From assembly GCF_002775205.1 (NCBI RefSeq), contig NC_036461.1, forward strand, positions 20,122,015 to 20,186,014: a stretch of DNA of 64,000 nucleotides, in the 5' to 3' direction. Both the position numbers and the translations under genes were made by a program. This DNA comes from Xiphophorus maculatus. Lineage: Eukaryota > Chordata > Actinopteri > Cyprinodontiformes > Poeciliidae. Under the pieces are notes generated by a model. The model ran no database searches and was not told the origin of the DNA. It was given only the letters and a program-made list of their open reading frames with translations. Numbering within the stretch: position 1 is the first letter of the stretch; each line of letters starts with the position of its first letter. Positions 1 to 45,618 of the stretch are shown here, one piece after another.

Positions 1-416
1 TCTATCAGTTCGTTTTACATAAAAGTGAAAAACAATAAAGTCAAAAACCCTTATATCTGACTAAGAGGATTCTTACACAAACAACTGAATTTTTATCAGA
101 ATGAAAGACTTATCCATAGCCATCTTTCTGTTTTGGGTTTATTCAGCAGTAAAGAGGAGACTCGCCTGTACAGATGGAAATAAGTCATAACTTTCACCAC
201 TGAATGTTGGTAAGAAAATCTGAAGGATGTAGTGCTGAAAACAGACAAGACCTTCACTGTGACTGTCAATCATAAAAATCTGATCGAGGACTGAAGTGTG
301 TGAGCTGGATAAACACCGGTGTGCAGGCCAGTAGCTGGTTCCAGCAGGATCTCTCATCGGAATGGGAACATGGAGCTAAGACTGACAAGAGTTCATGGCG
401 CAGGGCGAGCACTCAC

Positions 417-467
417 CTTCATCTCTCCGGCTAGTCCAGGGGTTCCAGCTCGAATGATTTCGGGTCA
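417..467 (-). CDS. Putative first coding exon (Met-Lys) of a minus-strand gene, arid4a candidate
   Basis: On the minus strand a pyrimidine-rich acceptor (TTCTGTCTTCCAG) opens a 51-nt exon at 467. The exon ends ATG AAG (422-417) followed by a perfect GTGAGT donor at 416-411. The preceding 45 nt would be 5'UTR. DNA upstream (about 600-1000) is GC-rich like a promoter and first exon. ARID4-family proteins begin Met-Lys-Ala, and ARID4A lies next to TIMM9 in human, so arid4a is a synteny-based candidate. The next exon lies outside the window, so identity is unproven. If it is arid4a, its 5' end faces timm9, unlike the human arrangement. Positions 1-410 would be the first coding intron, and I recognise nothing coding in them. 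Confidence 0.3.
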
Positions 468-599
468 CTGGAAGACAGAACAACGAGATGATTAAAGCTG
501 GCGCTGCCATGGAAAATACTCTGTCTCGAAAGAACATTTTAAGCTAACCAACTAGCCACGCACTTGTGTTAGCTCTGGCATTCTTTGCCTTCTCAAAAC

Positions 600-1420
600 T
601 GCCCCCGCCCCCACTTCACCCGGATCACTTCCCAAAACTTATCCAGAAACGTTTACTTCAACCCATCGTGTAGAGACGATCCGAGTGGGCTGCTGGGCTC
701 CGTGGACGGCTCGGTGAGGGCGCAGGGTGACTGCAGCGCGGCCATTGAGAAGGCTTTTCACTTCCCGCTTCGCTCCCAGCGCCTCTGAGTCACGTCGCCA
801 TCACAGCTCGCCATGTCAGTTAGCTCGGCTATCTTTACCATGTCCGTCTCTATCAAAGCCACCTAGTGAACTGTTGCCGGGTGGAAAAGTCCCGCTAAAG
901 AGCCGAATCCCAACCCAAACAAAGTCCCAGCAGCAGGAGAGCCGAGCGGGCTTCGCCCCCCCTCCCGTCCGCCTGAGCTGAGCGACATTTTAGCTAGCTG
1001 GCTATCAGGCGATTCAACTAGCCAGTTTGTCATCACGGCGATTTAAACTGGCTCCGAAGAAGGGCAACCCCGACACGAGAGCATACGGGACTCCGTTTGG
1101 TTTCTAAACGCACACCAAGTTTTACACAGGTGAACAGATAAGCTATGACAACGGCCAGAACGAAAACTGCTGGGAAGTTATTTATTTAATAAGCGGCTCT
1201 TCCACAAAGGCACAGGAGCTTCACATTGCTTCACTGCCATTCACTTCACAGCCAGCCCCGTTCTGTAACAGGCAGCCGACCTCTCTACTGACATAAACTC
1301 GCTCCTCCGAAGACCTTCAATGAATTAATTTAGCGTTCGAAGTAAACTGTTATTCAGGTTTACAGCATAAAGGTTTATTACTTACATTATCATACGCCGT
1401 TGCTTCCTCTCTAGCTCGGG
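600..1420 (-). promoter_or_regulatory. GC-rich, CpG-containing 5' region of the minus-strand gene
   Basis: Base composition rises from about 40% to 55-60% GC between 600 and 1000, with many CpGs, directly upstream (in minus-strand sense) of the Met-Lys exon at 417-467. This is what a teleost CpG promoter or first noncoding exon looks like. I could not fix a first-exon donor with confidence. There is no clear TATA box. Confidence 0.4.
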
Positions 1421-1481
1421 CTGCAAAAGCGATACACGAACAACAAGCTGTTGAGCCCCGAGCTCTGTTTCCCGAGATGTG

Positions 1482-1735
1482 ATTGGCTGCAGTGACAGCA
1501 GTAGTCACAATTAAGAGATCTAATTGGTGGAACATTTCTCCCATTTCCATAGGACGTACCGCATGTGCGACCCCTATTGGTGGATACGAATGCGGCGCCA
1601 CAAGGGAAATGACGACAACTGCTGGAGGACTGTCCAATCATAGGGGGGGTTAAATGAAAACGCAAAATAATACAGAATAGAAGAGCGCTAATTGGTCAAA
1701 TACTTTTCATTCCAGCACTTGCGGGTTATTATTGG
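1482..1735. promoter_or_regulatory. Cluster of six CCAAT/ATTGG boxes
   Basis: ATTGG occurs at 1482-1486, 1523-1527, 1576-1580, 1691-1695 and 1731-1735, and CCAAT at 1634-1638. Spacings are about 41, 53, 58, 57 and 40 bp. Several have the extended NF-Y-like form ATTGGTGG or ATTGGC. A seventh (GTGATTGGTGGCGAG) lies at 2142-2156. NF-Y binds CCAAT in CpG promoters, so this fits an upstream regulatory array for the minus-strand gene. Factor binding is inferred from motifs only. Confidence 0.45.
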
Positions 1736-1937
1736 CGGCGCGGTCTTCCTTGTTTGTACCAACATCGTATGAAGCCCATCCCATCTACGTGCTAGAGATC
1801 TGCGCACTATACTTCATACTAAGATAATCGGTATTAGCTAGTTTTTCACAAGGCTTATGTCTGAACTTAGGTAGTTCACTTCATTAAAGACACACATGAG
1901 TCTATAGCGACACTCTCCAAACATATTTAGGAATTTC

Positions 1938-2194
1938 TTCAGACGACCTTTAAAGACCGTCTGAACCTGACGTCGCGTCAGTGACCCGCTGGATAGAGGC
2001 TGCTAGCATTAGGGGTATACACCGCTTTAACGAGCCCATCGGGTTTTAGTCTGGATGTTGCCTATGAATGGTACTTGGAGTCAGTCAGCATGGTAGAATC
2101 ACCATGAAGAACGGCGGTTAGCCGTCGGTATCTGAGCCCTGTGATTGGTGGCGAGACAGGCGCCGTGGCGCTCAGAGCGGAACTTTGACGTCAT
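1938..2194. promoter_or_regulatory. CRE-like and dyad-symmetric elements
   Basis: Three symmetric sites occur together. TTCAGACG...CGTCTGAA (1938-1945 / 1958-1965) has 8-bp arms. CTGACG TCG CGTCAG (1967-1981) is a double ATF/CREB half-site. A perfect TGACGTCA CRE lies at 2187-2194. The density of TGACG sites beside the CCAAT cluster supports a regulatory region. I see no ORF of note between 1750 and 2860. Confidence 0.4.
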
Positions 2195-2199
2195 ACGAC

Positions 2200-3140
2200 A
2201 TCGTAACAGTATCAGCCAAGGGGGGCACGTTGACTCCATGTGAATGTTGATCCTGGTCCTGAACAAAGGTCCTGGTGTCATTTTCACTAAGGAGCTGAAG
2301 ACATTTAGGAGTGACGTGTTATTTTAAAATGCGCGTTTGGCGGCCAGGACGTTTTAAAACGGCAATAAACAAGTTCTTCACACTTTCTGTTGGTCAAACA
2401 TTGTTATTTGGACAGCGGATGTTCTCCGCACAATTTCAGCCTGAACTTATTGAGTTCAACAATGGTTTTACCCCAATACAGTGAAGATATTCTGTGTTTG
2501 GTACATGTACAAATTAGAATCACAGTGATCTGGCAAAAAGTCATCTCCAGCAGGTGAAGAGAATTTGAAAGAAAATAAGTGGGGGGAAAAAACTTGTGAT
2601 ATGTAGGCTTTCATAGATGGTTATTTGGGACCCATCTGATGTTTTTTTTTTTTTTTTAAAGTGAACATATTTAAATAATTTAATATTCACATATTACACA
2701 TTTAATACACAGAATGTAATTCAAAGCACTTATTTTAAAATTTGTTGATTCTAGCTTACTGCTAATGAAAACCCAAACTCAGTTTCTCAAATTAGATTAC
2801 ATGCTGACTGGGGAAACTTCACGCTGGATCTCTAGCAGCATATCTTTACCATTTTTGGCCAGTTGAACAAACTGTGGCTTCACTTAATGCCCACACACAC
2901 TGAACTTAGTGACTGGGATGCAGCAGCTCCTCCAGAGTGGTGGGAACAGGAAGTAACGATAAAGAAATGCAAGTGTTCCTTGTGTCATGACACTCTCCTC
3001 AACCATGTTTTAGAATCCTTACTTCAAAAATATGGAAAATATGAGATTCTACAAGGAAGGAAATAGGAATTGAGTGACATAGACCCAGAAATAGAAACCC
3101 GGTTAAAGTTATACATTTCATAAACAGACCAAACCTGTAA
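2200..3140. other. Intergenic stretch, no gene recognised
   Basis: AT-rich DNA between the promoter-like block and the timm9 3' end, with a T-run at 2642-2658. A 67-codon plus-strand ORF at 2863-3066 has two Cys-rich spots but no recognisable homology, splice context or codon bias. I do not call it a gene. Confidence 0.5.
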
Positions 3141-3150
3141 AATCTTGGAC

Positions 3151-3156
3151 TTTATT
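3151..3156 (-). terminator. timm9: timm9 poly(A) signal
   Basis: TTTATT on the plus strand reads AATAAA on the minus strand, about 350 bases after the timm9 stop codon. It is the first canonical signal there, which makes a 3'UTR of roughly 3130-3506. Confidence 0.55.
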
Positions 3157-3368
3157 GTTTTCAGACAAACATCAAAACATCCAGTCTCAAGCTATAAACC
3201 CCACATGTGCACATTAAAGGATAAAAGCTCCGTTTCAGTAAACAAGATGTAGAATCTTATAGCCAGCTTTCAAATCATGTTCTGGGGTTTTACTCTGTGT
3301 CCTGCTGAGCTTCAGAAACTGATGGTTCAGGCTCCACTGGGAGCTTTGCCTCAGTTTCACCCTCACCC

Positions 3369-3369
<1 letters not shown>

Positions 3370-3419
<50 letters not shown>

Positions 3420-3420
3420 G
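3370..3420. repeat. (ATC)16 trinucleotide microsatellite in timm9 3'UTR
   Basis: An uninterrupted run of about 16 ATC units (GAT in the timm9 transcript sense) begins about 90 bases after the timm9 stop codon and lies before its poly(A) signal, so it should be transcribed. Confidence 0.95.
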
Positions 3421-3506
3421 AAGTGTCTTCAGTTTTTCTTGTGATGATGGAGGTTCTGCTGGACCAGGATCAGTTTGACCTTGCTGCCCTTCAGTCTGAG
3501 AGCAGC

Positions 3507-6500
3507 TCAGCGAGGCTGTCCCAGCAGTCCTGCCTTAGCAGCCAGAGCTTCGTTCTGCTGAATGTGATACTCCTGGAAGCGCATGGAGATCCGCTGAGTC
3601 ATCTTTAGGTACTTCTGCAGGCAGGACTCAGAGCAGCTGGACTGGAAGACAAAAAGGAAACAAATTAGAGAAGACAGGAAGTTACCTGGGGCTGGGGATG
3701 AACAGTTCAAATATTTTTCTGAATTGCTTTGGTAATCTCACAAACTGTCCTCCCTGAGAAAGCTAAGATCCTTCAAAGTTTGCAGCAAGATGAAGGATCT
3801 TGCTACAAGGTTTGCGGCCTGTTGCTGGGAGTGTCATCTCTTCTGCCGTCATCTGTTGGCACAGCAGCCGCAGAGCCAGGGAGCTAAAAAGGCTGAACAA
3901 TCTGATCAAGAAGGCTGGTTCTGTTCTGGCTCTGTTCTGGGGCTGACTGAACCTCTGGAGGTGATGACGCAAAGAAGGATTCTATGTAAAATCAAGAAAA
4001 TTATGGACAACCCTGACCATCCTCGTTATGAGACTGTCTTACAAAAACAGAGCATCTTCCGTCAGAAGCTGCTTCAAAGTCACTGTAACACAGACTGCTA
4101 CAAGAGAGCTTTTCTGCCAACAGCCATTACCATGTACTAAATCTCTTTGAAGAATTAGAATTAATATGAGTTATAACAACATTTAATTTCCTCTGGGATC
4201 AATAAAGGATTTTTAATTTGAATGAAGCCTTTAAGCGGCAACTCTTAAAGGGATAGTGTTATGTATTTTCCAGGCACATAGTCCCATTTTATAGCATAAC
4301 AAAGTAACTATGTTACCTTTAGTTTAATTTTTTTTTAAATGATACGCATTGAAATTGGGTCTCTGTCTCTTTAAAATCTCCTGCTCTTCTGAAACTCCAC
4401 CTTCAGGAAGTCATCACAACATGGCTCCTCTATTAACCCTTTAATGACGTTTTTAACAATGTTGCACTGAGAAGTAACTCATATAATAAATTCAGCTGAT
4501 TTGGAGTTCCACCAGGTGTTTGCTAATTGCTGCTGGCTAGTCTGAAGGAGCTGAGTGGGGAAGGCTGCTCTGTGAGGCAGAAACTCAGAAAATGGAGTTC
4601 TGAGCAGGAGCTGCGCCTTGGTTCAACCTAAAGCGTTTCGTACCGCTGAATGGTTGCCACGAGAGATAAAAAGCTTCCTCAAAGATGAATAACAGAATCA
4701 AGGTAACACTCCATGTACGTTTTTAATGTCATGCTCAAAAAAGTCCATTTTATATTATATCCTTTACTGCCCCTTTAATTATTATAAATTAAATGTGAGA
4801 TTTCAATATTGATATGACTAGTGACCCCCATAATTCTTAAAAAGTACTCACTGAAATGAATGACAGAAGTATTTTTCATCTCTTTTGTTTTTTAGGATAA
4901 TAAATGGATGTGATAATGGTTACTATAACAACGCATGCCATGAAGTGGTGGTGATGGGGACAACCGGAGGTAAGAGGTAAGGAAAGTTTCTTTTTACAGA
5001 ATATTTGAGCAACAAGCAAGTAAGAAATATTACATTTGCGTGAATATCATCAGCCCATTAATCATTATAAATTATTTGAATAAAGACTCAAATTAATGTT
5101 CCAGTCATTACAAGGGCAACTCTAAGTTTGTTTGATGTGATTTGAAGGAGCTCAGTGTTTCAGCTGTTTTGCAGTTTTATGGAAGTTTGTTCCAGATTAG
5201 TGGAGCATAAAGACAATGAACGCCGTTTCTCAATGTTTGGCAGAACCAGACTAGAAACTCATATTATAATCTGAGCTAGCAGGAGCATGTAGGCATTGAA
5301 TAACAGGGGCCCAGCAGTGAACCCTGGGGTACTCTGTGTGTGATTAGGCAAGTCTCAAACCAGTCAAGTCCTGGACCAGACAGAGTAGATAAACTAATAT
5401 TTAGCCATTAGCATTGTCCACGAAGAGTGACATAAAATATGGAGATATTTTGACCCCCATATCTGCTCCTCCTAAAGCTGACACAAAAAAAGGTTTAATA
5501 CATGTCTGCTAATGTTTGCAAAAAAAAAGTCAAGTAAAAAATGTCAGCTTTTTTTGTTTGTTTTTTTTTTTTTTTACCTCCTCAGGCTTCACATCTCTGG
5601 TGGTGAAATCTTTGACACAGTCCATGAAGCAGTTCTCCGTTACTTTGTTGTAAGTCCCCAAAAACTCTTTGAACTGCAAGTTAAGCAGAAAATACACTCG
5701 TCAGAAGCAAACCATTATTTTCCCAACTTTTACCTCATGCTGAGAAGGGCTAAGTGGCCGTATAAAAAGGAAAGACACTGAACATTTGAGTGATTTTTCT
5801 CCAAACGTTCTCTTAGTGGGAAGAGTTGCTCTTCAGCTGTACGAGTTGAAGATTTGGTTCTTTTGTGGAAAAAGGGGCGGGAGGTGTGACAGGCTAAGAA
5901 CTTTCCTTCGGTTTCTTTTCTCTAAAAAAACATTTCGTTCTATTCTAACTTCTAAGAGTAATTTCAAAACCCGGCATGTCAATCCTCTAACTGGAGCAGG
6001 AAAGATTAGGGGTGCACTGATTGCTGTTTTCTGGCTAACCGCAGATATTTTTAAAGGCCTGACCCGCCCATTCAGATTTTGACCAATACCTATTTTTTTT
6101 GTCTGAAAAGTTGCTAGGTATACCAAGAAAGTCAATAAGTTGGCAATAGTGTGGCGACTATTAACTGAGCACGTGCAGACATGATCTGGTGAGCAGGTCT
6201 GACTTTCAGTCCTCAAAAGCAATCAATTGCTGATTTCCAGTCATTTTCAGAGTTGGGTAAGATCAGTGGATAGGATCATGTCAGTATCAGCACCCAAAAT
6301 GAAAGAAATCAGAGCCGATCAATCAGTGCACCCAAAATTTTTAGTGAAGGACTGAAGGTCATCATACAGTCAGACTCACACAGCAGTTCACATCTAGTTG
6401 AACTGTCTGCAGAACAAGACCCAACTAACAACACCTTATTTTGCTAAACTGGAAACTTGGAGTTAAAGAGTACAAGTGGAGAACAACAGGACTGTAGTCT

Positions 6501-6616
6501 GTGTATGATTACATTACTTATAGATGTAATAACATTGTTTTTCTATTCTATGGTGAGGTGGTACTATCGTAACTTACCTGTTTGATCTGGTCAGACTCAG
6601 TCACCTGGACGGCCAT
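3507..6616 (-). CDS. timm9: Mitochondrial import inner membrane translocase subunit Tim9
   Basis: Three coding exons on the minus strand: 6616-6578 (13 aa, starting [13 protein letters not shown]), 5673-5578 (32 aa) and 3641-3507 (44 aa plus stop). All junctions are GT-AG and phase 0. The product is 89 aa, the usual vertebrate Tim9 length. Both twin CX3C motifs are present: C28-FMD-C32 and C48-SES-C52. These cysteines make the intramolecular disulfides of small Tim chaperones. Tim9 pairs with Tim10 in an intermembrane-space hexamer that escorts hydrophobic precursors to TIM22. The C-terminus [20 protein letters not shown] is very highly conserved. The first exon has an acceptor at 6627-6629, so a noncoding 5' exon lies further upstream, probably near 8000-8900. 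It is head-to-head with talpid3, as in human. Confidence 0.96.
3790..4224 (+). mobile_element. 3' end of a non-LTR (LINE) retrotransposon, fragment
   Basis: An ORF remnant has the C-terminal pattern seen in fish LINE polymerases (about 4000-4140, ending LPTAITMY). A 3' tail (TTCCTCTGGGATCAATAAAG) and an AATTTGAAT-type terminus follow. A related copy in the same orientation lies at 33211-33560. It sits in timm9 intron 2, antisense to the gene. The 5' part is missing. Confidence 0.7.
4245..4778 (-). mobile_element. MITE with TTAAAGGG / CCCTTTAA ends, copy 1
   Basis: It begins TTAAAGGG at 4245 and ends CCCTTTAA at about 4778. The interior carries stretches also found, inverted, at 48496-49050: GTTTGCTAATTGCTGCTGGCTAG, the CTGAGTGGGGAAGG region, TTTAAGAAG-like text and the TGTATTTTCCAG... 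end. It is non-coding and lies in timm9 intron 2. Confidence 0.75.
5100..5460 (-). mobile_element. L2-like LINE fragment (antisense copy)
   Basis: Text such as GAGCTCAGTGTTTCAGCTGTTTTGCAG and GGAAGTTTGTTCCAGATTAGTGG matches the longer antisense LINE at 42655-43985 (about 42870-42920). The copy is 5'-truncated and diverged, within timm9 intron 2. Confidence 0.6.
6008..6335. mobile_element. hAT-type MITE, copy 1 (GGGGTGCACTGAT termini)
   Basis: It starts AGGGGTGCACTGATTGC and ends AATCAGTGCACCC, which are inverted termini. The interior (AAAGGCCTGACC..., TTGGCAATAGTGTGG..., AGATAAGATCAG-like) recurs at 6860-7075, 10955-11035, 14998-15431 and 37478-37840. It is non-autonomous with no transposase ORF. 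Confidence 0.7.
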
Positions 6617-6789
6617 AGTTCACAGTCTGAAGAAAAAACGTGACAGTCACACACCAGCCTTATTCAATAATTATCCTGTACATTCACACACAGTAGCTCC
6701 ACTGCTGTCAGGAGGAAATGCTGTAAATATCCTCATTTTACACGAGCATCAGCTTCCTGACGTATAATATTCTGATCATTAGAGATCAG

Positions 6790-6826
6790 ATTAGGTTGAT
6801 GCTGAACTGCTCAGCATCAACCTAAT
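6790..6826. repeat. Perfect 16-bp inverted repeat, 5-nt loop
   Basis: ATTAGGTTGATGCTGA (6790-6805), loop ACTGC, then its exact complement (6811-6826). It lies just upstream of the timm9 start-codon exon, in what should be the 5'UTR intron, between two MITE copies. Confidence 0.9.
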
Positions 6827-6859
6827 CCCAGTGAGCAGTTTTAGGTCAAATCTAGGGAT

Positions 6860-7075
6860 CTGTTTGCAGTTTTCTGTCTGATTACTGTTTGATTTTTAAA
6901 AAGCCTGACCTGCTGATTCCAATTTTGGCTGATTTTGTCAGGAAAAAAAAATAATATCAATAAAAAAAATCACTAAACTTAGTGGGCAACAGTGGGGTGA
7001 TTTTTCTTAACTGTACCCGTGCAGATGAGAGCTGGTCTAATCAGTGTCTGAATGGTTCAAACACATCTAGACTAA
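6860..7075. mobile_element. hAT-type MITE fragment, copy 2
   Basis: It shares TTTTAAAAAGCCTGACCTGCTGATTCC..., GGGCAACAGTGGGGTGA and a GTGCAGATGAGAGCTGGTC-like segment with the copies at 6008 and 37478. The termini are eroded. Confidence 0.55.
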
Positions 7076-7084
7076 TTGGTAAGC

Positions 7085-7460
7085 CAGTCACAACGAGCAA
7101 TTAATCAATTAATCACATGATAAATTTAATTGAGATTGAAAATTTCAGTTCTTATGACTAATATTTTTTCAAGGGCAATTTTGTTTGCAGAGCCTTCATA
7201 ATGTGTTTAATTTATGGTTTAGTTTGTAAATAGTGCTTATGTTTGTTTCATTTCTTGTTTTTGGTTGCATTTTGGTTATTCAAATGTCTTCCATTTCTAG
7301 TTGAAATGTTCTTTACAAAATTAAAGTTTATTGGTCTCTTGAGAGGGTGAACTTGCACCATTATGCCATTATCAATACATTACTTCAAAATGGTCTCAAA
7401 ACAGCAATATTATCGTTTATTGCAATAACTTCTGGGGCAATGAATCGTCCCAGAAGTTGC
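7085..7460 (-). mobile_element. AT-rich MITE, diverged copy of the 29199/53616 family
   Basis: Segments complementary to the 29199-29610 and 53616-54036 copies are visible: AACTTTAATTT..., TTGAGACCATTTT, and GGCAATTTTGTTTGCA followed by TTCATAA. The order is reversed, so this copy is inverted. Confidence 0.55.
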
Positions 7461-8116
7461 AAAATTTGTTGTCAAACTGGTATATATTCGATCTAATACT
7501 GAATGTCTTTCTGCTGTGTTGTTGCGGCTCTAAACATAGACATATATTGGTCAAGACTGTCAAGCATAAATAAATAGAGCAGAAAAGGCTGGGCTCAAAC
7601 TTAGAACGTCTTTATGAATAATGCAGTGTCTTTACTAGGTGAGCTATAGTCATACATCATTTACACAAACACCTAGTTCTCCTAATGAAATACGCCACTT
7701 CAGCCATTTTAAGTGGTAATAAAAGTGAGAGTGCTATAATTATATTTCTCCCCAGGAATTGCATTTTTTAACAATTTTACCAAAATTTTAAATATAGTTC
7801 TTCTGAGTTGGTTTTTCAGTATTAAAATCAATATGCAAAATATGGTAGAAAAGTACAGGTTTCCTAATTTCTTCAAAACTGTACATAAAAAATTCTAATA
7901 TTACATAAATAATACTAGATTTGTTTTCCACTTGGGTGTTTTTTTCATGATATTTTCTATTCTCTATTCTTCCGCGGGGATACATTCTCGGTTTGCTGCG
8001 ATGACTGTTACCTGTGTGTGTGTGTGTGTGTGTCCGTGCTGGGCCCACGCTGGTAATGGGGACGACTCTCCGTGTGTGATGCAGAATCTTTGAAGGGCGA
8101 AAAGACAAACACGGCC

Positions 8117-9134
8117 GCAGATTCTCTACAAAGCTTTAAACACATTCATTCCAACGAAAACACACTGTTGCTCCAGAGGAAGGCCTCACACTCACTGAAC
8201 TACAACAAGGTTACAACTCTGACAGCAAGGACACCATGAGAAAACCTGTCTTCTTGTGTTTTACGGTGGATGGCAAATCAACTATGAGCGCATTATCGCC
8301 ACCTATTGAAAGGGAGGGTGAACAAGAAATAGCAGCAAACAAAAAAGCTTAACCAGGGAACATTAATGTTTAAAACTAAAAAGAAAAAAGGAACCAACTA
8401 AAATCAATAAATGAGTCTAAAACGTATGTTTATGAGTGGACAGATTCTTTTTGATAATAAAGAATTGTATTTCTACACAGAAGCAACTAATGTAGAGTAG
8501 TTTTTCGACATCACTTGCCATAACTTTGATTTTTAAATTATGACAGTGAAACAGATCAATTCTTGAGGTAAAGCTGTTATTTAAAGTGAAGGAGAGGGAC
8601 ATCTAAATATCATAAAAACATAATATATTTAAAGGAAAGAAACTATATCAGCAGTAAGGAAAATATGATCGGATAAAGTGCCAGGTACAGAAACGGAGTT
8701 GATTAAATCGGCTTGATGACATGATGTTGCTCTTCCAGTAGGTGGCAGTATAGACCGAAAGGGAGCCTAGAGAAGAAGGAAGCAATAACAGCGTCCATTA
8801 GGGGCAGTGTAGCACCTGGTAGTTTGCAGACTGCTACATACTCAGTAGACAAAGAAGAGGTGGGGGAAAAAAAGCGGAAGTTAAAAGTAGAGTTTCCCTA
8901 ACAGCGATGGATGCATCGCCTCCTAACTTTGTTCGATTATTTTACACTTCAGCTGTTTTAGTAGGCGCTCTTCGCGTTCTGTTCCTGTGCAGTTAGCTTC
9001 CATTCTCTGGTTTGTTTCCGTCCAGCTCCTTCTCCAAGCAGAAAGTCCACAAGCGGGAAATTTGAAATGTGTTCGCAGAGACTTGCTAAACTAAACTATC
9101 CCATCAAAGCTTCAATACATTAGCTGCTGCCTGC
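8117..9134. promoter_or_regulatory. Bidirectional promoter interval of timm9 (-) and talpid3 (+)
   Basis: This interval lies between the likely timm9 5' exon region and the talpid3 start at 9135. GC content and CpGs rise from about 8930 to 9400. A CTCF-like CCAGTAGGTGGCAGTA sits at 8735-8750, and a weaker reverse-strand site at 8297-8309. TIMM9 and KIAA0586 are divergent neighbours in human too, so a shared promoter is expected. Transcription start sites are not determinable from sequence alone. Confidence 0.45.
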
Positions 9135-45490
<36,356 letters not shown>

Positions 45491-45608
45491 TCAGATACTC
45501 ATGATTTCCTTGTCTTAACTCCGTGGAATCATTCCATGCAGCCTTTAACTTTTGTAAATTTGAGTGATTGACTGTTTGATTGTTTTAAATGTTGTGGTGT
45601 TCTTTCAG

Positions 45609-45614
45609 ATTAAA
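45609..45614 (+). terminator. talpid3: Talpid3 poly(A) signal (ATTAAA)
   Basis: ATTAAA, the commonest variant signal, lies 119 bases after the talpid3 stop codon, with GT/T-rich sequence (TTTTGTTGTC) about 30 bases later. Confidence 0.5.
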
Positions 45615-45618
45615 AGTT

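Noticed and set aside
5833..6222. 129-codon minus-strand ORF
   Set aside because: It runs through the hAT-type MITE at 6008-6335 and unremarkable intron; no protein family recognised.
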